From Pomacea canaliculata (Eukaryota; Mollusca; Gastropoda; Architaenioglossa; Ampullariidae), in the NCBI RefSeq assembly GCF_003073045.1, contig NC_037595.1, positions 5,072,227 through 5,136,226 of the forward strand: a DNA stretch of 64,000 bases. The letters are read 5' to 3'. The notes under the pieces are model-generated. The model did not search any database and was not told the origin of the DNA. It was given only the letters and a program-made list of their open reading frames with translations. Positions 11,755 to 21,400 of this stretch are shown piece after piece (position 1 is the stretch's first letter; every line of letters starts with the position of its first letter). The translations under genes and the position numbers were made by a program.

Positions 11755-11859
11755 TAATGATCGAGTTGTCTCGATGTTTTGTCTGAAAATGTGAATGTTG
11801 AAGATCCCGGATGACAGAAAATTCGATGTGGAAATAAAACTTTGCTAACTCGATGTGTT

Positions 11860-13860
11860 TTAATTCGTCTGTTTACTGCGTGTTCGTGCATGCCACCTTT
11901 TGTATGTGTGCTTGTCTGCGTGTGCCAAGCTCTTAACTCACAAGAAAACGATGCTTCCTTACCTCCTGCTATTAAAATCTATCTGATTATTATCTGCCTA
12001 TGTATACCTGACCATGGCAAAAGTTGCACCTACATTAAGAACTACACAACAGCCAGGCCTGTCGAGAGGAGATTTTTTTATTATTTGTATGTTATACTAC
12101 AAGCTAGTTTGATCCTTTACCGTCATTTTTTCTCATTTGCCTAACCACTCACTCATTACAAAATGTAAATGTAAATGTAATTACAAAAACACAAAAATAA
12201 TAATGCAGCTATCCAGGTCTTGCATCGAAGCAGAAGGTGACTGATCAGTTAGAGAACTTAAGATGACTTCACACTGTGGCCTGTGGGGAACAGCGATGAA
12301 GCGGGAGGAACCAGAGTTCTCGGAGACAACCTCGATCAGCCAGACCTTTGAACAGATACAACTTCCATAGATGTAATGTGTTGCCCCCAAACCTCCTCAG
12401 CATCTGTTTTAATGGGGTGCTGCTCCCCCTCCTTGCCCCATCCTCTGGCTCCTACGCCAATGTGAAATGTGAATTAAAGACGTGTGTAACTTTGAATTTC
12501 AACTGTTTTCCTGCAACAGTTTCAGTTTGCTTTCTTTTCACAGCCATCATGTAGCGTTTGTTTAATCGTGTTTTCGCTTGAGTCGATGGGAAATAATTGG
12601 TCTTGCATTAATTGCTAGCCTGTGGGCTCTTCCACGAGTGTGTGCACTAGTGTGACGTCAGTCTTTCGGCAAATGCCATTCATAGTCTACAAGTCCAGAA
12701 TGTGCACTTGCTCTCAAAATAAGCATCACTGCCGACAGTGAACCAAACATAACATATAATCTCTTTTTTTTTTTTTTAACTAACAAACTGTACTCTTTTC
12801 CCGCGCCAACTATTAGTAATTAAAATCTGTAAGAAATTCGATTAAGAAATTTATACTGTCCTGCCTTGGATGTGTATAGGTGGATTAATCCAATTGCTGT
12901 CTGCCTTAACCAACGCTTATAGCCTCTTGCGAAGTTCTCCGCTTTTAGTCTCTGCGAAACAATTTTAAAAATATGTGACTAAACCGGAAGGTTTGTACAA
13001 ACATGCCTCGTTTTAGTAGTTAATCTGAAATGAGAATAAACCGGAAGTCTTATACACAACTGCCTCGTTTTAGTACTTATAACTGGAAAAAAATCGTCTG
13101 CCAGCAGTCGACTGTGCTTCAACGTACTTATATGTTGTTTACTCGTGTAAACTGACGTTATATATGATCAAACTTGTACCCCGCTGCTCCATAGAAAGAT
13201 CCAGAGTGTGAAGATACCTCAACCTTTCTTTAACAGGAAAGGAAAAGAAAAAAGGAAAAAAAAGTCCACTGACCGAGGCCGTGTCCCCTTCACAGCTGCG
13301 GGTTCACCAGATGACCCCAATGACCCCTCCCTCTTCTCATCAGGCGTGCCTACGTTAAATGAAGACGAATAATATTATATAATGGACTGCAATAATGCAA
13401 GGGAAAGAAATCCACAACTGATGCACGTCAGTTATCTGGAAGTAGGACGAATGCGGGAGGGGATGACATGAGCAAACGCCAAATGTGGAACACGCAGCGC
13501 ACGCGCAAAAAAAGTAAGTCAACCTGACCAAACAAGGGAAGAACGATAATGGCGAGCTACTACTTTCTGGTAAATGTTTCGAACTGAAAATTATTGCCCA
13601 TTAGTTACTCCTAAAAGATCACATTTATTAGTGATAGTACGTAATATGGCATTGCACTTCTCTTTCTCTCAATATGCTTGTGCATATATCCCAGCGTGCA
13701 AGGGCTTTGGGCATTTGAACGGCCCCGATAGGGAAGTGAGACTTTGGGATGGGAAGCGTGTAATTCGATCCTAAACGGACGCGTCCATCGCGCTTTTTTT
13801 CTTCAGCCGCTCTCGATTTGGTAGCCACGTGATCGTGTCGCATCCTTCTACCCGCTGTTT
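11860..13860. other. Intergenic region between the peptide array and the DUF4806-like remnant
   Basis: No gene recognised. It contains a GTAAAT triplet run at 12163-12180, a perfect TGACGTCA (CRE-type) palindrome at 12653-12660, a purine-rich stretch at 13235-13265, and the diverged tandem duplication listed separately. From about 13440 the sequence becomes richer in CpG, which may mark the promoter side of the next transcription unit. Confidence 0.4.
12983..13078. repeat. Diverged tandem duplication, ~55-60 bp unit
   Basis: Two units share AAACCGGAAG, a short AT-rich spacer and TGCCTCGTTTTAGTA (second unit starts near 13036). Only two copies are seen. Confidence 0.6.
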
Positions 13861-14215
13861 TCCAACCCACTCCCCGCGTGTACGGGTCATAGGAAGGTCA
13901 CATCGGCCGGTTTTACTTTGACCTGCACGCGGACATTTTGAACTGTACGTCCATCTTCAAGTGAAACACCGCCGATTTCTGAAGTAAGTCTTAATAAAGT
14001 TAAGTGAAAGATGCCATTAAAACAACTATATTTATAACAGTGGATAGTCATGAATAATTTTATTGATCATATATAAGTATTGTAGTGCTTTTTGTGAAAT
14101 GTTTCACGTGTTGTACCCGGCAGGTCTCACACATACATCCACTGCAACTCGCTTTTACATGACGCTGTCTTCTATATGTGCTGTAAATAATTTAAATGGT
14201 TTAAACCCATATCCT

Positions 14216-14262
14216 TCTTGTTGTAAATAATCAAATTGTTTAATCGTATCTCTTGCCTACTA
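14216..14262 (+). repeat. 45-bp dispersed direct repeat, left copy
   Basis: TTGTTGTAAATAAT followed by AAATTGTTTAAT and TCTCTTGCCTACTA. The same string with about four differences lies at 17746-17790 in the same orientation, and in both places GCGA-type sequence follows within 50 bases. Confidence 0.7.
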
Positions 14263-15059
14263 ATTGCACGTATTTACTAATTACAGAAACGAAATGTTGA
14301 GCGAGAATACGATTGGCAGAGCAAGGTGACAGTGCATGATGGGTTTCAAATCAACTAGTCAAGAGTAAAGCACACACACACACAATCTCTCGTATAATTG
14401 ATGATTAACTTCGAAGTTGAAATCTATGACATGAACTCATTGAGTCATGCTTGAAATTCGTCGTCTGCTTTCTCAATAACAGTGGTGCTGCGATTACCAA
14501 ACGTCTTGGTGCATTCTAGGGGAAAGCAACAAGACAATCACATTGCTTTCTGAACAACTAAAATTTGGAAAATTATTGCAAAGCAAAAGAAAGAATTTTA
14601 TTTTTGTACTTATACACTTTGAAATTAAAACAAAATGTATGAAATCCAAAGCTATGCAATGAACTTTGTCAAAGTCTGTCATTTTTCTAACAATCACTTA
14701 TCTGATCACATATATTTTCTATTCTCTTAAATGCTGCATGCCATTTTTTCATTTTATTTTACAATGATTTACAAAAAGAACTAATTATAACAATCTTTAA
14801 TTGCAGATCACACTGACTAGGTCTGGCTCAGTGAATTTTACCAGTAAGTTTATTTTGTCTCCCTCTATGATTTCATGAGGATCACTATACAAGCACGGTT
14901 TTTGTGTTTTTAATGGTGTACATGCACATCCTTATTATATCCATCTAAACATTCTTGTTAATTAAAAAAATTGTCAATAGACCTGCATCCATAGTTTTGT
15001 TTTGTCATTACTTTTAAGACTAAAAGTAATATTTTGATTTCAAATACATTTTTGAACAG

Positions 15060-16137
15060 AGTTCTCAGCAAAGTTGATGAGCAGAGCAAAACACTACAGA
15101 ATGTAGTTCACAAACTGAATCAGGTCACCCTGCTTCTTTCAAAATATGGGGAAAGAGGAGCTGATGAAGAAAGGAATTAGACAAAAAGTGGTATGTCATT
15201 TAAGTATAATGTGTTAGTACTAGACACCTTTTTTAAATGTTACCTTTAACTTTAGCTAATATATCAGTTAATATGTATGTTTTGCTTTACAGTCTTGATA
15301 AACCATTTAACAAACAGGCAGGCATAGCATCGGCTTACAGGTTAACTCTCCTGACAAGAATGTGTGGTCAGTGTAATATTTGCATTAAAAATAATACACA
15401 TTTTATGAAGTACAAAATAATGTAGTATTTTATATATGCATAGATTTTATTTATAAAATAATTCTGTCACTTGCTTTTCATGGTGTCAAAATGAGCAGTC
15501 TGTGTGTCTATTAACTATGACCACTAAAATTGTTTTACTTTCATAAAGAATAGCTTTGATTAAACTCTTAATTAACTTGGTGATTTGAGTCACTTAATGC
15601 CATTATTTTCTCTAAAGTCCCACCTAGGGTTTATTTAAGAGACTGGGTCTGGTTTGTAGCTATATTCATGCATGCAACCATTGATCCCTCATCAGTGGAG
15701 TAGGGTTCAGCATTATATCTTAAACTTACCCAATCCAGTGAATTAATTTATTTTGCATTTGTATTGTAGTATTTTACATGGTGGAAACAACTACAGATTT
15801 TTTTAAACAGGTTCAGCACCTCTCGTGCGGAGAATTTTAAAACGGCTGCTTTCTTCAGAGTTGGCTCAGTGGAACCAAAGGAGAAAAAGTTTCCAGTCAC
15901 TTCAGCTGAGAAGTATATTAATTGGTGCGTAGTTTTTGTTTGGTTTTGATTTCTTTGAGGTGTACGTCAAATGAACTTAAAAGGACAAAGTTTCCGAACA
16001 ATTTTAAAAAATAGTGAATAGCAGTATTATTTACTCTACATTTACAAATTTATTATTGTGTACAATAGCATTTAAGTCTACCTTACAATTTCTATTTGTG
16101 CACAGCTGCAGTCCAAGAGACATGGATTGAGGAATGA
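15060..16137 (+). pseudogene. Remnant of a gene with a DUF4806-like core
   Basis: Three spliced segments fit together in phase: 15060-15190, 15811-15924 and 16106-16137. The first encodes a short coiled-coil-like stretch (KVDEQSKTLQNVVHKLN). The second encodes VRRILKRLLSSELAQW then SFQSLQLRSILIG, and the third continues AAVQETWIEE before a stop. The order 'RRIxxRLLT-ELA-W-F-L' matches the core of DUF4806 proteins, a family of unknown function common in invertebrates. An in-frame TAG at 15178-15180, before the core, means this copy either is broken or uses a splice I did not find. Donor and acceptor sites continue downstream (GTGAGT at 16161; an acceptor near 17532). CpG-richer sequence with a donor-like GTAAGT near 13984 may be the 5' end. 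Assigned from memory of the family. Confidence 0.5.
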
Positions 16138-16169
16138 TTCGAAGGGTGATGCCATCTAATGGTGAGTGG

Positions 16170-16840
16170 AATTACAAAATGAGTTTGTCAAGTTAAAATT
16201 ATTAATGTGAGCATTGTTTTATTCTTCGTGGGATTTATTCAGTAGGCCTATTTACTTTACTTTTTGTACTAAAGATTAATTGGTTACTTTCAGATATTAT
16301 CCAAAACTTCTTATACACACAAATGGCCATCAAGACATTACCGTTTAAAAATCTTTTTATTCGACTCTTTTTCAAGTTCTTGTAATCTCACTAGTATTAG
16401 TAGATTTATGAAAGCTTTAACTCTTTCTTTACACAAGGCTAAAGGCGGTCAAACCCCCCTGTACGCATGAATTTACCCTTTTTCAAAAAATTATTAAAAA
16501 ATAACTAAACAGATAGAACAGCAATTTAAATTGATTATGACAGATCAAAATGTTTAGAAGTGGAACAATTTTACCGTAATCTTGCTTGTGAACTCACTTT
16601 TATGATAATCCAACCAAAATTAGGTATATTATGTGAAGTTTGGAAAATGTTTTTTTTTTTTACACATTTCAAACAAAAAATTCGGAGCAGATGAAAACCA
16701 TTTTTGCACCATTCGTGGCCAAATTCTCCTTCATCTGAAGCAGGAAGTATCCTCTGGATGTTCTTTCTTTTGTTATTCGACGTTTCAGATGCATGATGTT
16801 CACAATGTGTACCATCGAAAAGGACAGGTAGTGTAGAAGT
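16170..16840. other. Non-coding stretch in the DUF4806-like unit
   Basis: Probably intron of the remnant gene. AT-rich with no exon recognised; the open frame at 16633-16836 has no family resemblance I can name. Confidence 0.35.
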
Positions 16841-16843
16841 TCC

Positions 16844-17215
16844 CAGTCACTTAATCCCCAGACACTTCATCCCCAACGCTTCATCCTTAAAATGAAATTT
16901 ATACTATAAAAATTATGAAGCCGGCGAAAAATTTTAATTGAAATTCAAATAATTATCTTCATAATAAACATCACAATAAGTTTTACAATTAAAATAAATA
17001 TTGAAATACATTAATAATATTTTAAATCATGCTATTAACTTCAACGTCATTTGAACATCTACAACATTAGTTAAAGTATTTTAATTGTAAACTTATTGTG
17101 ATGTTTTATATGAAAATAATTATTTGAATTGCAATTAATTTTTCGCTGGCTTCATAATTTTATAGTTAAAAATTTCATTTTAAGGTTGAAGCGTTGGGGA
17201 TTAAGTGTCTGGACA
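16844..17215. mobile_element. Fold-back (long inverted repeat) MITE-like element
   Basis: The left arm (about 16859-17005) and right arm (about 17071-17212) are inverted copies over roughly 145 bases, with a loop of about 65 bases. Ends read CAGACACTTCATCCCCAACG on the left and its near complement on the right. The left end carries an extra partial unit (CAGTCACTTAATCCCC) before the arm. No coding capacity and no convincing target duplication. The superfamily cannot be set from what I see. Confidence 0.75.
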
Positions 17216-17745
17216 CCAGTATAGAATATCGGCGAGACTTTCGTTCAAAACGTACGTCCTTCGTCATGTAAGGGAGATAATTGTATTCATAAAGGCCTAA
17301 ACTATCTTATTTATTAAGTTTTTCTTTTAAACCACGAGCTGTATAGGCCTTAAACAAAATTACAACAATGCATCAGCCCAATGTGAATACTGCATAACAA
17401 GTGAGCGGCCACCTGTGTTGAGTGCATAAAGAAAGAGTTAAGCTTTTCATCTATGTGAGAGGTTAGTTCTACTTACACAGCAAAAATCAAAATGTGTAAA
17501 TACATTGTAACTTTTTTTCTTTTCTTCTACAGGGATTCCACCACTCATGGATCGATTTTTGGTGTCATATTTTTTCTATCTTTTATGTAAATTGTTTGAC
17601 TTTATGTTATAAATAATTATTTCAAAAATAACTTTCATGGGGTAAAAAATTATTGACTGTAATTTTTATGTAAATAATTGGATGAATGCTTATGTTCAAA
17701 AACAACTTTAATGCTTTAAATAATATAAACTGTTAAAATAGTTTT

Positions 17746-17790
17746 TTGTTGTAAATAATAAAATTGTTTAATGATATCTCTTGCCTACTA
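17746..17790 (+). repeat. 45-bp dispersed direct repeat, right copy
   Basis: See the left copy at 14216-14262. The two lie about 3.5 kb apart on either side of the DUF4806-like remnant and the fold-back element. Confidence 0.7.
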
Positions 17791-17939
17791 TTTATGGGTT
17801 GTGAGCGAAACGAGATTTTTGAAAAGCTGTTGAATTTTTCTTCATGGTGTGCAAGCCTGTGTAACCAGTGTAAGTAAAAGTGAGAAAGGGTGAGGGATGC
17901 AGCAAGGTGGGAGTGGGGAATTTGATGGGAAAACACGAC

Positions 17940-18112
17940 TTCTCATGGGTGATCGGTGGGAAGGTGGGTGGGTCTTTCGTGGGAAAACATGGGAACCCGT
18001 GGGAATTCCCTAAGAGGTCCCCTTAGGGTCCCGCCTCCAAAACCCGAGAGGGACCCAACTTTCTTCCCGAAGAGGTCCCATGAGGGACCCAAGAGTTCTT
18101 GCAGGCTGGGAT
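17940..18112. repeat. G-rich internally repeated patch
   Basis: Two units of AAGAGGTCCC followed by a GGG-CCC step (18010-18030 and 18068-18088), plus two units of GTGGGAAAACATGGG-like sequence. Base composition differs sharply from the AT-rich surroundings. The GGTCCC/GGGACC alternation could form small hairpins. Confidence 0.55.
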
Positions 18113-18485
18113 ATATTAAACTATATGGCAGTGTTCATTGATAGTTTGACACTCGGCCATGACTCAGCTTGAGAGATTTTCCTAAAGTTTTTGAACATTG
18201 CAAGATCGAGCACCTGAGAGAAAGGCAGGACGATCGACTTCGATAAAATTAATGGCAAGAGCTGAGGGATCAATATTGGGGTGATTCAGATTATTTTAGA
18301 GGTGTTAGGTGGAAAAAATTTCTTAGTTTTTATGATACGTCACATGACACGAATGCACTTAATTGTTTGTTGCACATGCACGCGTCTACTCGTAAATTCC
18401 AGGACGCAACAATGTTATTAACCTTTGATATGTGACAGCTGATATTTTCCTGCAGGCATTTTGCAAGGCTGACTTAAAAAGTAGC

Positions 18486-21400
18486 ATGATGTGTCTCCAC
18501 AAAAACTGCCTGCAAATTTCATCTCGAGCTTTACCCTGCATACGATGGACATCCAACTCATCAACAAGCGCTTCCATTGATGCAAGTCCACGACCCTTTA
18601 AGGAAATCCCAGGCCCAGGAGGGTTGGCAAGGTTACCAGGAATAGGACCAGCTTTTCTTTTCAAGCCTTTTAGTAAGATTACTTTTCCCTTTTTGTTTAC
18701 TTTCCTCTCATATGCAGGTTCTTCAATGCATACTTGAAGTTTTACCGGTTATTGTTTTTTCTGTCTTACTAAACGTGCTTTTTTCCATTTAAGTCTTTCC
18801 CCCAATTGTTTACACTTCTTCATTAACTTCTTTATTTTGTTTTGGTCATTACTTATGTATATTCACTTTATCAAATCTTAAACTATATATACAGTCAAAT
18901 CTCCCTACTATGCCACCTACCGGGACCGAGCAAAAGTGGCATAGTAGCGAGAGTGGCATAGTAGAGAGGGTTCGTAAAAACGGCTTTATTTGTTCAAGTT
19001 ACCCGTCAGTCCAAAGCAGGGGTGGGCAATTAATTTGCCCAAGGGGCCGCATGAGAAATTGGGATGGTTTTAGAGGGCCGGACTAATTTAGTTAACTCAG
19101 TTTTACCTAATACTGTATATATAGTATATACTGGCGGGCGGGTGGGCGGGCTGGTCAGAGATAGGATGCCTTTGCCCAGGTCTGGTCCAAAGCTCTCAAG
19201 AATCGTCGGCTTCGCTAGCTGTCTTCTCTCATTCTCCCCCTCACCTCTTCATCCTCCACCCCTCCCAACCACATCCGCGCACCTGCATCCTGTCGCTAGT
19301 CGACCCCCTCACACCTTCCCTCTGTCACGTGGCTGTCACCCGGCCAGCGACCACCTACCCCCCACATTGCCAGCCTCCACCCTCCCTGTGTGCGTGCTAG
19401 GCTCCATCCACCTAACTGCGATGTCCCACACTACCATACAGTATAGTAATCGAGCACTGCGCGGAATTTCACAACTTGTGTCTTTTAACAGTCACAAAAA
19501 AAGTGGCATAGTAGCGAGAGTCTGGGTGGCATAGTAAATTTTTTTTTACATTGAATTTATAGTCGGGACCGAGCAAAAGTGGCATAATACCGAGAGTGGC
19601 ATAGTAGCGGGGTGGCATAGTAGGGAGATTTGACTGTATATACTTCTGCAATTTCTTGCCAAATCCCCATCTCTTTGTAATGCCCTTGGATTGAACTTTA
19701 TGATCCTCACTCATAAATATCCGAGGCTGTGTATGGTAGAACACTGAGAACAAACATGAGTTCTGAAGTTTTTAGTTAATCTTATTATATGGTACAACAT
19801 AAACCAGTGATTCTTTTTGCACAGTTATTTTTCCATGTTGACTGAGTTTTCTGGTTTGCTATCATGCATGTCTGTGAAATTGTGAAATATGCCTGCTTTT
19901 TTCTATATATGCTTTATTTTGCTACAGATCTTTCTTATGTCAATAATTTTCACTGCACATTGTTTTCCAAATGTAGCTGACGTACCATCTGGCCGTTTTG
20001 ACCTGGTCGCACGCTCATTGCATGACCAGTATGGGCCATTAGTACGTTTGCAGTTGCTGGGTCCTAGCGTACTTGTGGGGAACTTGCAAGACATGGAGAC
20101 TGTGTACCGCAATGAAGGCCGCTATCCAGAACGCTATCAGTTTGGCCTCATGCAGCATTACTTCCACACTCGCAAAAAGGAGACCCTGTCTATGATGTGA
20201 GTTTAACATTTTTATTTCGATGACTATACTTTGTAACTTCCTACCGAAGAAGACAACTGTGGTCAAAATGCTAGTGAAATTTATTTAAATGCATTAACAA
20301 AAGATCACATTGTAATATAACACACAAAAGAAATAAAGAAATGCAGTAGCATGCTGTATTTTTTGTTTCTCTCAAATTAATGTGGTTATTCCATTGAAAC
20401 TTTAGTAATGATTGGATTTTTCTTCTCGCTTTGTGCCATTGTAAACAGATTTACATTATAAACTAATTTGTTTTGAAGGTAGGTGTCCAGTGAAATCACT
20501 TTATTGATTGAAGCCAGAGTTTAAGTGGGTGAAAAAGTCACCAAATTATGTGAAAGAACAATTAAGTTCCACCTGTAACACAAGAGGAAATTATTTTACA
20601 GCGACGGTGAGAAGTGGTTGTCCTTGCGGATGCGCATTCAACCAAAGTTTATGAGGACAAATGCAACACTGCAGTATGTAGGCCAGCAGGACTGTGTTGC
20701 AGCTGATCTGGTGAAGCACCTTGGAAAGAAGGAATTGACTCCAGAGGCACAGCAGGATATCATCTTCAGATATGTTTTAGAATGTAAGCTGAGATCTTTA
20801 ATGCTGTAATGTAGTAATAATCTGTAAAATAATGTATATCTGTTATGCAGTAAAACCCAATATAATGTTCGTATGCAGTGAAGACAGCTAGCAAATATCT
20901 GGTAAAATCTTGGCATAAAGAGGGAAGTGACAGACATCCTCATTTAAAATAGATATGTTAGTGGACATTTCCTTTCTTTGAAAGAAAATCAGGTACACAC
21001 TGCTGCTGGGTGGGCAGTATAGGAGTTCCCCCCACACCAAGCAAGCCTCAAACCACCACCTAGACTAAGGATACTAAGCACCTGACCCTTTGGAGCTTCA
21101 TTTGAATAAGATACTTCAAAGTGTATAATTGCAGCTGTATATTTCCCCTGCAATTCCATTTCTTCCAAAACATGATAGTTGATATCACTGTCATGAACAG
21201 CTATTGGTGTGTTTGCCTTCAACAAGAGACTGGGGTCATTGGATGAGGATACCATGTTTGATGAAAACAAGAGGAAATTTCCAGAAACAATCCGTCTCCT
21301 TTTCAAAACCTTAGCCAATCACCCTGTGTTGCCGCTATATCGCCTCTTCCCTACTCCAGCCTTCAAGACAGTGGCTAAATGCATGGATTTCCTTATTGGG

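Larger units (their letters stand above)
17220..18485. other. Repeat-rich spacer before the P450 gene
   Basis: Holds diverged TGTAAATAATT-type units at 17575-17760, the right copy of the 45-bp direct repeat, a G-rich patch at 17940-18112 and otherwise AT-rich sequence. No coding exon is recognised. The P450 start codon follows at 18486, possibly after an acceptor near 18452. Confidence 0.4.

Noticed and set aside
12653-12660. Isolated TGACGTCA as a promoter site
   Set aside because: No gene start lies near enough to give it a role; mentioned only within the intergenic entry.
13870-17600. A retrovirus-like or LTR element bounded by the 45-bp direct repeats
   Set aside because: Repeats are far too short for LTRs and no gag, pol or capsid sequence is visible between them.
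19064-19534. 156-codon plus-strand open frame inside P450 intron 1
   Set aside because: Lies across transposon ends and a low-complexity Pro/Ser/Leu-rich CT tract; no domain, and the frame follows repeat composition.
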